A stretch of DNA of 64,000 nucleotides from Moraxella caviae (GCF_002014985.1 NZ_MUXU01000039.1:62001-126000); one strand, 5' to 3'. Shown: positions 34,157 through 42,956, numbered from the stretch's first letter. The notes: generated from the letters alone by a model not told the origin. Numbers and translations: made by a program.

Positions 34157-34933
34157 TCACGCCTTCACAACTTGCGAATGCAGCTTGGCAAGTCCTTGCT
34201 CCATGCGTTCTTGCAAAATTTGCGTCAGCTCACTGCGTGTCTTATCCGCAGGCTCAATCGGCTCAAGCGCCAGCACATAAGCGGTGATGCCGCCATTATC
34301 CATCACACGTTTTAGGCTTTCTGCCATCGTGCGCTCACCATAATACGCCGCATCGTCCGATAGCCTGCCGTCCTTATCCACATACGCCACCACCATCGGG
34401 CAAATCGGCAAACCTGTGTCCATGCTTGCTTGCAAAAGTTTGCCGTGCACTTTTTTGATGGCTTTGCCGTCTGTGGTCGTGGCTTCTGGAAAAAACACCA
34501 CCGATGAGCCATCTTGTAAAAACTTGGCAATCTGATCGCTCACCGAACCTGCATCGCCAGAGCCGCGCTGGATAAACAGCGTGCCTGCCGCCGTTGCCAG
34601 TCTGCCAAAAATCGGCCATTTGCTGATTTCCGCCTTGGACAAGAAAAACACAGGCGCAACGCTGCCCACCACAGGAATGTCCAGCCAAGACACATGATTG
34701 CTCGCCCACAAGCCGTGTCTTTGCGGCACAGGCTCAACTTGCACCACACGCACGCCAAAGGAATTTGCCATCTTACGGCAAAAAACTTGAATGTATTTTG
34801 GCAGTGCTTCTCTTGGTAAATCGCCACGAAATGCGCCAACTTGGTACGCCTTTTTAAACCCACCGACCAAAGTGCTGCTCATGCCTGCCACCGATCTGGC
34901 GCGGCGATACTGCGTGCTGATAAAATTTGCCAT
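34157..34933 (-). CDS. plsC: 1-acylglycerol-3-phosphate acyltransferase (PlsC family)
   Basis: This membrane-associated enzyme transfers an acyl chain to lysophosphatidic acid, or a related lysophospholipid, in phospholipid synthesis. The 258-residue protein has the catalytic NHVSWLD box (His80, Asp85). The second acyltransferase motif is FPEATTTDGK, where most relatives have FPEGT. An N-terminal region of about 60 residues precedes the domain. It stands alone and is separated from ftsH by a terminator. PlsC is likely; a paralogous lysophospholipid acyltransferase (OlsA-like) cannot be excluded. Confidence 0.85.
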   Translation of the reverse strand: MANFISTQYRRARSVAGMSSTLVGGFKKAYQVGAFRGDLPREALPKYIQVFCRKMANSFGVRVVQVEPVPQRHGLWASNHVSWLDIPVVGSVAPVFFLSKAEISKWPIFGRLATAAGTLFIQRGSGDAGSVSDQIAKFLQDGSSVVFFPEATTTDGKAIKKVHGKLLQASMDTGLPICPMVVAYVDKDGRLSDDAAYYGERTMAESLKRVMDNGGITAYVLALEPIEPADKTRSELTQILQERMEQGLAKLHSQVVKA

Positions 34934-35138
34934 AAATGCTGAATTTTCCTGTGTGATTGTGCTTTTTCGTCAGATGCTAAGCCTACCTTGAAACCGTGTA
35001 AATTGCAAGAAAATAGTGTACAAATGTTGCGAAAATTTGTAACACGATTTGATGATGGCGATTAAATGGTAACGTTAGGCAGGCGACAACAATTTGGTAA
35101 TGCCAACTTGATGGCACTAATTTACCAATCTTGCCTTA

Positions 35139-35174
35139 CAAAAAAACACGCCCAAATCATTGAGCGTGTTTTAA
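35139..35174 (-). terminator. Terminator of ftsH
   Basis: The arms AAAACACGC (35143-35151) and GCGTGTTTT (35164-35172) lie 12 bases beyond the ftsH stop. Confidence 0.85.
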
Positions 35175-35183
35175 AAATTTACA

Positions 35184-37073
35184 TTAAGACATCGCAGGCA
35201 GTGGCGGTGGCAGCTCGTCATTGCTTGGCTGCTGCGGCACTTCATGCTGATATTCTTTTGGCTCGCGCGGCTCTTCGCCATTCATGATTTGCAAGAATTG
35301 CTCACGGTCAATGGTTTCCCATTTCATCAGCGCATCCACCATGGCGTGCATTTTGTCGTGATTACCGTCAATCAATTTATACGCCACATCGTACTGCTCT
35401 TCTAGGATGCGGCGCACTTCTTCGTCCACTTTTTGCTGGGTGGCTTCTGAAATGGTGCGCGTGCTGCCGCCAAAATAGCCAGCGTGTTCTTCGTCTTCAT
35501 AGACCATCACACCCATGGCATCAGACATGCCGTACTTAGTTACCATCGCACGCGCCATTTTGGTGGCACGCTCAAAGTCGTTGCTTGCGCCTGTGGATTT
35601 GCGATTGATAAAAATCTCTTCGGCAATGCGCCCGCCAAACAAAATAGACAGCTCGTTGAGCATTTTATCTTTATAATTGCTCACAGCGTCTTGCTCTGGT
35701 AGTTGCCAAGTTACGCCAAGCGCCCAACCACGCGGCATAATCGTTACTTTATGCACAGGGTCGGTATTTGGCAAAAGCTGCGCCACCAGTGCGTGTCCTG
35801 CTTCGTGATAGGCGGTCGCGCGGCGCTCTTCTTCTTTTAGCACCATAGACTTACGCTCAGGCCCCATGTACAGCTTGTCTTTGGCGTCTTCAAAGTCGTT
35901 CATATCCACGCTTGGCTTGTTACGACGAGCAGCAAACAATGCCGCTTCGTTCACCAAGTTGGCAAGCTGCGCACCACTAAATCCGGGTGTACCACGCGCC
36001 AAAGCGTTCACATCCACACCGATGGTGCTTGGCAATTTTTTCAAATGCACATTTAAAATCTGCTCACGGCCTTTAATGTCTGGCAAGCCCACCGACACTT
36101 GGCGGTCAAAACGACCGGGACGCAGCAGCGCCTTATCCAGTACGTCCACACGGTTGGTCGCTGCGATGACAATCACGCCATCATTGCCTTCAAAACCGTC
36201 CATCTCCACCAAAAGTTGGTTCAGCGTCTGCTCACGCTCATCATGACCGCCACCCATGCCGCTGCCACGATGACGGCCGACCGCATCAATCTCGTCAATA
36301 AAAATGATACAAGGCGCGTTTTTCTTGGCTTGCTCAAACATATCACGCACACGGCTTGCGCCCACGCCCACAAACATCTCTACAAAGTCAGAACCAGAAA
36401 TGCTAAAAAACGGTACTTTGGCTTCACCAGCAATCGCCTTGGCAAGCAGGGTCTTACCTGTACCCGGTGGACCGACCATCAGCACGCCACGCGGAATGGT
36501 TGCGCCAAGTTTGGTGAATTTGCTCGGATCTTTTAGAAAATCCACAATCTCCACCACTTCTTGCTTAGATTCTTCACAGCCTGCGACATCAGCAAAGGTA
36601 ACTTTGATTTGGTCTTCAGACAGCATTTTGGCTTTAGATTTGCCAAAGCTCATCGGATTACGGCCGCCCAAGCCAGCACCGCCGCCACCGCTCATGCCAC
36701 GCGCAAACAGCCAAAACAGACCAATAATCAGCAAAATTGGGAAAGCGGCAATCAAAAGCTGCGTGCCAAGACCTTGGCGTTCTGGCGCCGTGCCTTGAAT
36801 TTCCACGTCATGCTCACGCAAAAGTGGCATCAATTCATTGTCCGTAACCGCTGGGCGCACGGTCTCAAACTTCGAGCCGTTCACCTTGGTGCCAGAAATT
36901 TCTTCGCCGTCAATCTTCACTTCCTTGATTTGACCTTCCGCCACTGCGGTTACGAATGCCGAATAATTCAGCGCATCTGCGTCGCCACCAGTGCGGTCTA
37001 GGTTGCTGAAAATCACCACCACCAGACCAATCACCACCAGCCACAATAAGGTATTTTTTACCATGTCGCTCAC
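35184..37073 (-). CDS. ftsH: ATP-dependent zinc metalloprotease FtsH
   Basis: FtsH is a membrane-anchored hexameric AAA+ protease that degrades unassembled membrane proteins and regulators, including LpxC in enterics. The 629-residue protein has two N-terminal membrane segments with a periplasmic domain between them. It has Walker A GPPGTGKT (about 200), IDEIDAVGR, the second region of homology and the zinc motif HEAGH (about 420). I take the GTG at 37073 as start because AGGA lies six bases upstream; an ATG three codons later lacks this spacing. The rlmE gene upstream is the usual partner. lpxC is also in this window. Confidence 0.96.
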   Translation of the reverse strand: MSDMVKNTLLWLVVIGLVVVIFSNLDRTGGDADALNYSAFVTAVAEGQIKEVKIDGEEISGTKVNGSKFETVRPAVTDNELMPLLREHDVEIQGTAPERQGLGTQLLIAAFPILLIIGLFWLFARGMSGGGGAGLGGRNPMSFGKSKAKMLSEDQIKVTFADVAGCEESKQEVVEIVDFLKDPSKFTKLGATIPRGVLMVGPPGTGKTLLAKAIAGEAKVPFFSISGSDFVEMFVGVGASRVRDMFEQAKKNAPCIIFIDEIDAVGRHRGSGMGGGHDEREQTLNQLLVEMDGFEGNDGVIVIAATNRVDVLDKALLRPGRFDRQVSVGLPDIKGREQILNVHLKKLPSTIGVDVNALARGTPGFSGAQLANLVNEAALFAARRNKPSVDMNDFEDAKDKLYMGPERKSMVLKEEERRATAYHEAGHALVAQLLPNTDPVHKVTIMPRGWALGVTWQLPEQDAVSNYKDKMLNELSILFGGRIAEEIFINRKSTGASNDFERATKMARAMVTKYGMSDAMGVMVYEDEEHAGYFGGSTRTISEATQQKVDEEVRRILEEQYDVAYKLIDGNHDKMHAMVDALMKWETIDREQFLQIMNGEEPREPKEYQHEVPQQPSNDELPPPLPAMS

Positions 37074-37270
37074 AATTTTTCCTGTTTATTGCGTCATTTG
37101 CCGTAATGCCGATGGCATGGCAATGTCGTTTGCATTATGTTTTACGTTTTGTACGTTTCGTTTTGTTGCGCTTGGCACGTCTTTATGTCAAACGCATTTG
37201 CTAGATATAAGGCTTTATGCCAAAAAATCAAGGCAATTTACCAAACTTCATCAGCCGATTTTGCGCACGC

Positions 37271-37903
37271 TTATTTAATCGCCACCCAAAACATCTCTTT
37301 TGAACGTGGACGGCTGGCAGCTGGCTTAATGCTTTTGATTTTGCTGAATTTTTTTTGCATATCCGCACGCAGCTCTTGGCTGCCTTCGCCTTGAAAGACT
37401 TTCATAATCAGCGCACCACCCTCTGGCAGCACTTTTAGCGCAAAATCCACCGCCAGCTCGCACAAATACATCATGCGCGGCTGATCCACCGCAGGCATTC
37501 CAGAGGTGTTTGGCGCCATGTCAGAAATCACCACGTCCACCTTACGTCCGCCCACTTCGTCCATGATTTTATTAAAGGTCTCTTCTTCACGAAAATCCCC
37601 TTGGATAAAAGTTACGTTTTCTAGGGTGTCCATCGGCAAAATGTCCGAAGCGATGAGCGTGCCTGTGTCGCCCACGAGCTGCCCTGCCACCTGCGACCAA
37701 CTGCCGGGCGCACTGCCCAAGTCCACCACCGTCATGCCTTTTTTGATGAGCTTGGTTTTTTCGTTAATTTCCAATAACTTATAAGCCGCTCTGGCACGAT
37801 AGCCGTCCTTTTGCGCCTTTTGCACATAAAAGTCGTCAATATGCTCTTTCATCCACGCGCGTGATGATTTGGAGAACTTTTTGTTTGTGATTCTGGTTGC
37901 CAT
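37271..37903 (-). CDS. rlmE: 23S rRNA (uridine-2'-O-)-methyltransferase RlmE (FtsJ)
   Basis: RlmE methylates the ribose of U2552 in the 23S rRNA A-loop late in 50S assembly. The 210-residue protein has the SAM-binding VVDLGSAPGSWSQVAGQLVG and the K-D-K-E catalytic set in context (RAAYKLLEI with Lys, DVVISDMAPN with Asp, LIMKVFQGEG with Lys). Length equals the family norm. It precedes ftsH with a 197-base gap and is divergent from yhbY, a widely conserved arrangement. Confidence 0.96.
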   Translation of the reverse strand: MATRITNKKFSKSSRAWMKEHIDDFYVQKAQKDGYRARAAYKLLEINEKTKLIKKGMTVVDLGSAPGSWSQVAGQLVGDTGTLIASDILPMDTLENVTFIQGDFREEETFNKIMDEVGGRKVDVVISDMAPNTSGMPAVDQPRMMYLCELAVDFALKVLPEGGALIMKVFQGEGSQELRADMQKKFSKIKSIKPAASRPRSKEMFWVAIK

Positions 37904-38008
37904 TTGATAATTTTGCTTAAAACTATATTTTAAATAAATGAAAAATTTTACGAAAGTTTAAAATAACACGATAGTTTAGCATTTTGCCACAAAAATTGCC
38001 AAAATTTC

Positions 38009-38017
38009 TGTTATAAT
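38009..38017 (+). promoter_or_regulatory. Extended -10 promoter element of yhbY
   Basis: TGTTATAAT, with the hexamer at 38012-38017, lies about 90 bases before the yhbY start. Confidence 0.5.
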
Positions 38018-38107
38018 ATGCAAATTTATTGCTTTGCACTGCTTTGATTGCGGTGTTTTAAATCGCCATAAGCACGCCCAAGCAATACCCATCATTTGAG
38101 AAACATC

Positions 38108-38428
38108 ATGAACGCAAAGAAAAAACGCCTACAAGACCTAAAAGCCCTGCGTGGCATTGGTCATAAACTTAATCCCATCGTAACGGTCGGTGGCAACGGT
38201 CTAAGCCCTACTTTGATTGAAGAAGTGTCGCGTGCGCTGTCTGACCACGAATTGATTAAAGTAAAAATCCCAGCAGGTTCTGCCGAAGAAAGACGCGACT
38301 GCGCTGACGCATTGGCAGACGCCACCGAATCTGCGGTGATTCATCACATTGGGCGCATGGTGCTGCTGCTGCGCCAAAATCCTGACGCCAATGACAAGCT
38401 GTCAAACTTGGCACGTTTTGGGTTTTGA
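38108..38428 (+). CDS. yhbY: CRM-domain ribosome assembly protein YhbY
   Basis: YhbY is a small RNA-binding protein associated with the 50S precursor. The 106-residue protein shows the CRM fold pattern: LKALRGIGHKLNPIVTVGGNGLS and a GxxG-like loop, then ELIKVKIPAGSAEERRDCADALADATESAVIHHIGRMVLLLR. The ATG at 38108 begins MNAKKKRLQDLKALRG; an in-frame ATG four codons up is less likely. It is divergent from rlmE, as in many proteobacteria. Confidence 0.93.
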   Translation: MNAKKKRLQDLKALRGIGHKLNPIVTVGGNGLSPTLIEEVSRALSDHELIKVKIPAGSAEERRDCADALADATESAVIHHIGRMVLLLRQNPDANDKLSNLARFGF

Positions 38429-38459
38429 TGTCTGATAAGTGCTTGAATTTTTAAATACA

Positions 38460-39158
38460 ATGACCCCATCAGCAAAACCGACAAACGACACTTTGGCTTG
38501 GCTTCATCGTCAAGCCTTTTGTGATTTTAATGCCAATTTTACCGATTTGAACGCTGATTTTACTCAAGACAGCCACCCAAAAACGCACGTTTTTTGGCTA
38601 CAAGCGCACTTACCAAATCAGTCAAACTCATCAATACATCAGTCAATTTTACCCAACATCGCTGTGTGCGCTACATTCATCGCTAATACGCCCAAAAATT
38701 GCGCCCACTTGCTGCTCAGTTATTATCTGTCAGATACAGACTGGCTGACACTTGCGCCAACATCGCCCACGCACACCACTCGCCAAGACTATCTGTGGGA
38801 GCAAAATTGCCTTGAATGCTTTGTGGAATTTGGCGATAATGTAGGCTATCGTGAAGTCAATATATCCTTTGATGGCGCATTTAATGTGTACCATTTTTTG
38901 GCGTATCGTGCGCCTGCCGTCATGCCGCCTGTGCAAGACAGCCACGCTTCCGTCCAGTTCATTCACAGCACTCAAGCCATACCGCACTGGCATTCTTATC
39001 ATGCGGTAGTGAGTTTTGATGACAATCCGCCAAACTTACACAAAATCCATCCCACCGCCATTTTATATCACGGCAGCACGCCTATTTTTTATGCCGAAAA
39101 ACACGCCACGCCACCAGATTTTCACGACCGCCGATATTGGCGTGTGGCGAGTGAATGA
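38460..39158 (+). CDS. DOMON-like domain protein
   Basis: The 232-residue protein carries a DOMON-like beta-sandwich segment (YLWEQNCLECFVEFGDNVGYREVNISFDGAFNVYHFLAYR, and RYWRVASE at the end). This is the pattern of a family of uncharacterised proteobacterial proteins related to sugar- or haem-binding DOMON domains. No signal peptide is visible, so a cytoplasmic place is likely. The ATG at 38460 has no ribosome site; a GTG at 38439 is an alternative. It follows yhbY by 31 bases and may share its transcript. The ligand is unknown. Confidence 0.7.
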   Translation: MTPSAKPTNDTLAWLHRQAFCDFNANFTDLNADFTQDSHPKTHVFWLQAHLPNQSNSSIHQSILPNIAVCATFIANTPKNCAHLLLSYYLSDTDWLTLAPTSPTHTTRQDYLWEQNCLECFVEFGDNVGYREVNISFDGAFNVYHFLAYRAPAVMPPVQDSHASVQFIHSTQAIPHWHSYHAVVSFDDNPPNLHKIHPTAILYHGSTPIFYAEKHATPPDFHDRRYWRVASE

Positions 39159-39278
39159 AAATCGTCAAATTTCAAGTTTATAAATTTTGACAAATTAGAT
39201 TAAAGAGCGATTTGCAGGTTCGGATTTGTGGGTTGAACTTGCGAAAACCCAACAAATTCAAAGATTTGCTATAAATAC

Positions 39279-39304
39279 GTTGGGTTACGCTTTGCCAACC
39301 CAAC
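39279..39304. repeat. GTTGGGTT/AACCCAAC hairpin repeat
   Basis: A perfect 8-bp stem (GTTGGGTT, AACCCAAC) surrounds ACGCTTTGCC. It is the same family as at 19.8 kb. Confidence 0.8.
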
Positions 39305-39323
39305 TTACAGACATGGTTTTTCT

Positions 39324-39412
39324 CGTTCGCCCTGAGCTTGTCGAAGGGTTGAACTTGTGAAGGACTTGCAAAAACCGCCATGGTTCGACAGGCTCACCAC
39401 GAACGGTTTTTT
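39324..39412. repeat. Large inverted repeat of TTCGACAGGCTCACCACGAACG type
   Basis: The left arm starts CGTTCGCCCTGAGCTTGTCG (39324 on). The right arm reads TTCGACAGGCTCACCACGAA and ends at 39405; it is the imperfect reverse complement of the left and is followed by TTTTTT. This intergenic element is widely dispersed in bacteria and has no coding capacity. A decayed copy lies at 33.95 kb. Confidence 0.8.
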
Positions 39413-39451
39413 GAACAGTTTTGCGTGAAATGATGGTTTATCACTCGGAAT

Positions 39452-39478
39452 GTTGGGTTACGCTTTGCTAATCCAACC
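39452..39478. repeat. GTTGGGTT-type repeat, slightly decayed
   Basis: GTTGGGTT, then ACGCTTTGCT, then AATCCAAC. The right arm has one change compared with the copy at 39279. Confidence 0.7.
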
Positions 39479-39540
39479 TACGACTTAAAATCCAATTTAC
39501 AACCCAAAACCCAACCACCCTTTTAAATCCCACAAACGCA

Positions 39541-39580
39541 AAAAACCAAGCGCAATCTGTGGGATTGGCTTGGTTTTGTG
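39541..39580 (-). terminator. Terminator of the CHAP-domain gene
   Basis: The arms AACCAAGC(G)CAATC and GATTGGCTTGGTT give a 13-bp stem with one bulge and a four-base TGTG loop, T-rich when read leftward. Confidence 0.85.
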
Positions 39581-39613
39581 CTAAGCGAAAGTCTATAAAA
39601 AACGCTTAAAAAA

Positions 39614-40306
39614 TCATTGCTCGTTCATCGCCAGCATTGTGCCAGAAGTTGCGCTGGCATCTAGATAGCGAGTGTCGCGCCATACGGTGTAGCCATTGTG
39701 CTTGCTGTATGGGCTAAACTTTGGCTGACGGAAATCTGACACCCAGTCTTTGCCGTCATAGATTTGAATGTGTCCGTGTGGGTTGCGAGAAGTGCGGTTG
39801 AATACCACCACGTCGCCCACTTGTGGCTCATAATTGGTGCTGCTGATTTGAGTAAAGCCTGCGCCTGCCAATGTGCCGTTTGCGTATTGATAAGCTGATG
39901 GCAGCGGCGTGAACTCATAGCCTGCTGATTGTAGTGCGCGGCGCACATACAAAGCACAGCGGCCTACACTGCGGCCATGTGCAGCACGAGAAGCGGCGCT
40001 GGCGGCGATGCTTGGTGCGCTGTTTGCGGTAAGCTGTGAAGCGGTAAAGCTGCTTGGTGCGCTAAATGTAGAAGATTGTGAAAAAGCAGAGCTGATACGC
40101 TGATTTGTATTACTGGCGCTGATGTGCGGTGTTTGAATGACCGCTTGGTTTGCCGTGGTGGCAAAGTTGCGATTAGCGCTTGCTTGGTTAGATTGGGCAA
40201 TTAGGCTGTTGATTGCGTCATCAAGGTTGTTGCTGATGGTGTGTGCGCTACTGGTTTGCGCCACGCTCAAGCCAACTGCCGATACGAGCCAAAGAATACG
40301 TTTCAT
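39614..40306 (-). CDS. Secreted CHAP-domain protein (putative peptidoglycan amidase/endopeptidase)
   Basis: The 230-residue precursor has a signal peptide (MKRILWLVSAVGLSVAQTSS, then AHT) and a Ser/Ala/Asn-rich linker to about residue 105. A C-terminal CHAP-like domain follows, with catalytic Cys117 in GRCALYVRRALQSAGYEF and His at about 178 in NPHGHIQIYDG. Such proteins cut peptidoglycan peptides or cross-bridges in the periplasm or outside the cell. The start at 40306 has GAGGAA six bases upstream. It is divergent from dciA across a palindrome-containing spacer. Confidence 0.85.
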   Translation of the reverse strand: MKRILWLVSAVGLSVAQTSSAHTISNNLDDAINSLIAQSNQASANRNFATTANQAVIQTPHISASNTNQRISSAFSQSSTFSAPSSFTASQLTANSAPSIAASAASRAAHGRSVGRCALYVRRALQSAGYEFTPLPSAYQYANGTLAGAGFTQISSTNYEPQVGDVVVFNRTSRNPHGHIQIYDGKDWVSDFRQPKFSPYSKHNGYTVWRDTRYLDASATSGTMLAMNEQ

Positions 40307-40447
40307 TCGTAAGTTCCTCACGCAGCTTTTTTACCCAACGCTTTTGCTCATCGCACGCCCCTTGGTATCAAAAACTACGCTTGATTTGGGTTTTGATTAA
40401 AAGCTTGTCATCACACGACACACAATCCACGTGCGCCAGCTTCGTGT

Positions 40448-40490
40448 TGCCCTAGGGCATTGTGAAAGGCAATCCTAACTTAATAAGTTA
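40448..40490. promoter_or_regulatory. Two neighbouring palindromes in the CHAP-dciA divergent spacer
   Basis: TGCCCTAGGGCA (40448-40459) is a perfect 12-base palindrome. TAACTTAATAAGTTA (40476-40490) has perfect 7-base arms about one central base. Either could be an operator for the divergent genes; the binding protein is unknown. Confidence 0.4.
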
Positions 40491-40548
40491 CCAAAATTTT
40501 CACAACTTGATACACACTTAGCTCATCTGGCATGATACACTTGCTCTG

Positions 40549-40574
40549 TTGGACACCATGTCCAAAGTTTTTTG
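40549..40574 (+). promoter_or_regulatory. Short hairpin with T run in the dciA leader
   Basis: TTGGAC (40549-40554) and GTCCAA (40560-40565) form a 6-bp stem followed by AGTTTTTTG, 18 bases before the dciA start. It resembles a weak terminator or attenuator, or a 5' stabilising hairpin. Confidence 0.4.
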
Positions 40575-40591
40575 ATTGCCTAGGTGAGATG

Positions 40592-41137
40592 ATGACCGAT
40601 TTTACAAAACCTGACTTGACGACCGCTCGTCCGATTGACGATTTGGCTGCCAAAACCCACACCACAAACTTTCTTGCCGCCCCCACAGAAAAGCTGGCTG
40701 CCGCAGGTGCAAAACCACCCAAAAATCTCGCAGCACGCTATCAGTATTTACAAGCCTGCACCAAAAAAGTTCGCCAAGCATTGCACGCTTTGGTTACGCC
40801 TGACGTGCTTGACGGCTGTCATGTGGTCTATGCGGACGCTCACCGAATGACTTTATCATTATTTTCAGCGACCGCCGCCAATCATCTGCGCTATGTATCA
40901 ATGAATTGTGTTCAAGCTTTGCGCGCCTATGACCAGCAGTTTTGTGATTTGCAGGAAATTCGGGTGATTGCCACGCCGCCTGCACAATCGGTCTCTCGCC
41001 AAAACAGTTCTCAAAAAACCTTAAGCGAAAACACGAAGCGTATTATAAACCAAAATGCAAACAATGTCATCAAGCATGATGGGCTAAGACAAGCACTTTT
41101 ACGCCTTGCCAATGACGATGGCGACACAAAGGTTTGA
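40592..41137 (+). CDS. dciA: DciA-type (DUF721) replicative helicase loader
   Basis: DciA proteins load the replicative helicase DnaB in bacteria lacking DnaC. The 181-residue protein carries the DUF721 pattern (YLQACTKKVRQALHALVTPDVLDGCHVVYADAHRMTLSLFSATAANHLRYV, ending EIRVIATPP) at about residues 45-132. A polar, probably disordered tail follows. Neighbourhood supports it: DUF721 genes lie near lpxC in Pseudomonas and relatives. Of two adjacent ATGs I prefer 40592, because TAGG then lies seven bases upstream. Confidence 0.8.
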   Translation: MTDFTKPDLTTARPIDDLAAKTHTTNFLAAPTEKLAAAGAKPPKNLAARYQYLQACTKKVRQALHALVTPDVLDGCHVVYADAHRMTLSLFSATAANHLRYVSMNCVQALRAYDQQFCDLQEIRVIATPPAQSVSRQNSSQKTLSENTKRIINQNANNVIKHDGLRQALLRLANDDGDTKV

Positions 41138-41760
41138 GAAATCCGCAAAAATCGCCAACATTTCATAATAGCGAATAAGACTTATTATCTTTTGTAACTT
41201 TGTAAAGTTTTGTAAACATTGTGCTAGTTTTTCGTATCCAAAAGCTCAGATTTTGTGAAATTTAATTGCTTAATGCTTAAATAAACTTAAGTAAACGCTC
41301 GTTCTTTAAAAACTCTTGTGCTGTGGTGCTAATTTTTTTGTGTATTTTATTGGCAAATCACTCGCCTAGGTTTTATCTTTACTCAAATCAAATTGCCCGC
41401 TTGGCACGCAATTTTACCAATGCTTTCGCAAAATACCTTTATTATCAAGGCTTTACACACACTCACCAATCATCGTCTTGCAAATTTTTCATCATTTATC
41501 AAAACTTATTCGCCAAAAAAAATCCCGGTCATCGCACCAAAATTTGGCGGATAAGCTGGGATTTGCTTTTAAAAAATCATCAGTAAAACTGACAAATAAA
41601 ATACAACTTTTATATCAATTTCACACCGCCCAAACGGCAAATTACACAACAAAAATTTTACCAAAAATAATGCGCCAATTCTTGCGATAAGTTTGCACAA
41701 AAATTGACGCACAGTTTGCCAATGAAATTTTGGCAGATTTTATGATGCTAACTTTGTTTC
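41138..41760. other. AT-rich convergent spacer between dciA and lpxC
   Basis: This 623-base convergent spacer holds a hairpin region at 41517-41567 (AAATCCC and GGGATTT, with an inner CCAAA/TTTGG stem) that could end transcripts from either side. No RNA gene or convincing frame is visible; the short frames at 41323-41690 are low-complexity and lack ribosome sites. Confidence 0.6.
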
Positions 41761-42675
41761 TCACGCTGCCGATGGCAGTGCCGCCACATACTCGATCGGG
41801 CAGTCGTCTTCGTTACAAAAAGTTACAATTTCATAGTTGCTTGGGTCGGCAAGCACCGCACGAATCAGCTGATTATTCACCGCATGACCTGATTTGTAGG
41901 CGGAAAATTTACCCAAAAGCGCATGACCAATGACGAATAAATCACCCACTGCGTCCAGCATTTTATGGCGTACAAACTCATTTGGATAGCGCAATCCGCC
42001 TTCATTGACAATGGCGTCTTCGCTCAGCACCACGGCATTATCAAGACTACCGCCCAACGCCAAATTATGCTGGCGCAAATATTCCAAATCCTTTAAAAAC
42101 CCAAAGGTGCGTGCCTGTCCCACTTCACGAGCGAAGTTGGCGGTGTTAAAATCCAGCGTGGTTTTTTGGTCGGTGGCGGCGATGGCAGCATGACTAAAAT
42201 CAATCTCAAAATCCATCAAAAATCCGCCATCATAAGGCATAAGCTGCGCCCATTTATCGCCATCTTCCACACGCACAGGTTTTAGGATTTTGATGAATTT
42301 TTTGGCGGCTGACTGCTCCACCACGCCCACTTCGCTCAGCAAAAACAAAAATGGTGCAGCCGAACCGTCCATAATGGGGATTTCAGCAGCATCAACTTGC
42401 ACACGCAAATTATCAATGCCAAAAGCTGCGATCGCCGACATCAAATGCTCAATCGTGCCAATGCGCGCTTCGCCCTGCACCAGATTTGATGACATCATGG
42501 TGTCGTGGATTTGCTCTGGGTGTACCGCCACGCTTGCGCCGTCCAAATCCACACGCTCAAAGACAATGCCCGTGTCGCACTCGGCAGGCAGCAGTGTCAG
42601 CGTAACTTTTTTGCCGCTGTGCAGTCCGATACCTGTGGCGGTGATGGCTTGAGCAATGGTGCGTTGTTTGGTCAT
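41761..42675 (-). CDS. lpxC: UDP-3-O-acyl-N-acetylglucosamine deacetylase LpxC
   Basis: LpxC is the zinc deacetylase that commits UDP-3-O-acyl-GlcNAc to lipid A. The 304-residue protein starts MTKQRTIAQAITATGIGLHSGKKVTLTLLPA at 42675. It contains the zinc and catalytic motifs SAIAAFGIDNLRV (with EHLMSAI), DGSAAPF and HKMLDAVGDLFVIGHALLG. The frame remains open upstream to 42801, but that part is not LpxC-like. ftsZ, the common upstream neighbour, is not here; tRNA-Val and polA are. Confidence 0.96.
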   Translation of the reverse strand: MTKQRTIAQAITATGIGLHSGKKVTLTLLPAECDTGIVFERVDLDGASVAVHPEQIHDTMMSSNLVQGEARIGTIEHLMSAIAAFGIDNLRVQVDAAEIPIMDGSAAPFLFLLSEVGVVEQSAAKKFIKILKPVRVEDGDKWAQLMPYDGGFLMDFEIDFSHAAIAATDQKTTLDFNTANFAREVGQARTFGFLKDLEYLRQHNLALGGSLDNAVVLSEDAIVNEGGLRYPNEFVRHKMLDAVGDLFVIGHALLGKFSAYKSGHAVNNQLIRAVLADPSNYEIVTFCNEDDCPIEYVAALPSAA

Positions 42676-42795
42676 GACAAATCCAAATGTTACAAAATAT
42701 GTATCATTGTAGCACTTAGCGTGCGTTTTGTCATCAAAATTGGTGAAACATTGGCATAAGCAAAATAGATTGAGACTGGCGCGCTTGAAAAATGC

Positions 42796-42823
42796 TTGCA
42801 AATGCGCAAATCTTTGCTATAAT
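42796..42823 (+). promoter_or_regulatory. Promoter of tRNA-Val
   Basis: -35 TTGCAA (42796-42801), 16-base spacer and -10 TATAAT (42818-42823) with a TGC extension. The tRNA begins 13 bases after the -10. Confidence 0.7.
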
Positions 42824-42835
42824 AGGCAAACTTTT

Positions 42836-42912
42836 AGGCGCATAGCTCAGTTGGTTAGAGCACCACCTTGACATGGTGGGGGTCGTTGGTTCGAGTCCGA
42901 TTGCGCCTACCA
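42836..42912 (+). tRNA. tRNA-Val (GAC)
   Basis: The 77-base gene folds as a cloverleaf. The acceptor arms are AGGCGCA and TGCGCCT, with discriminator A and an encoded CCA. A D-arm GCTC/GAGC, an anticodon stem CCACC/GGTGG with loop TTGACAT (anticodon GAC), and a T-arm with TTCGAGT complete it. It reads valine codons GUC and GUU and is followed by an intrinsic terminator. Confidence 0.96.
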
Positions 42913-42917
42913 TATCC

Positions 42918-42956
42918 AAACCCCTTGTAAGTCTTGTACTGCAAGGGGTTTTTGTT
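42918..42956 (+). terminator. Terminator of tRNA-Val
   Basis: The arms AAACCCCTTG (42918-42927) and CAAGGGGTTT (42942-42951) are followed by TTG and TTTG. Confidence 0.9.

Larger units (their letters stand above)
39159..39613. other. Repeat-rich spacer between the DOMON-like and CHAP genes
   Basis: This 455-base convergent spacer holds two GTTGGGTT repeats, one large CGTTCG...CGAACG hairpin repeat and the CHAP gene terminator. No coding frame is supported; the open frame over 39178-39381 consists of repeats. Confidence 0.75.

Noticed and set aside
39178..39381. 67-codon frame in the repeat-rich spacer
   Set aside because: It is made wholly of dispersed noncoding repeats.
41323..41690. Two short frames in the dciA-lpxC gap
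   Set aside because: Low-complexity composition, no ribosome site, and they overlap each other in different frames.
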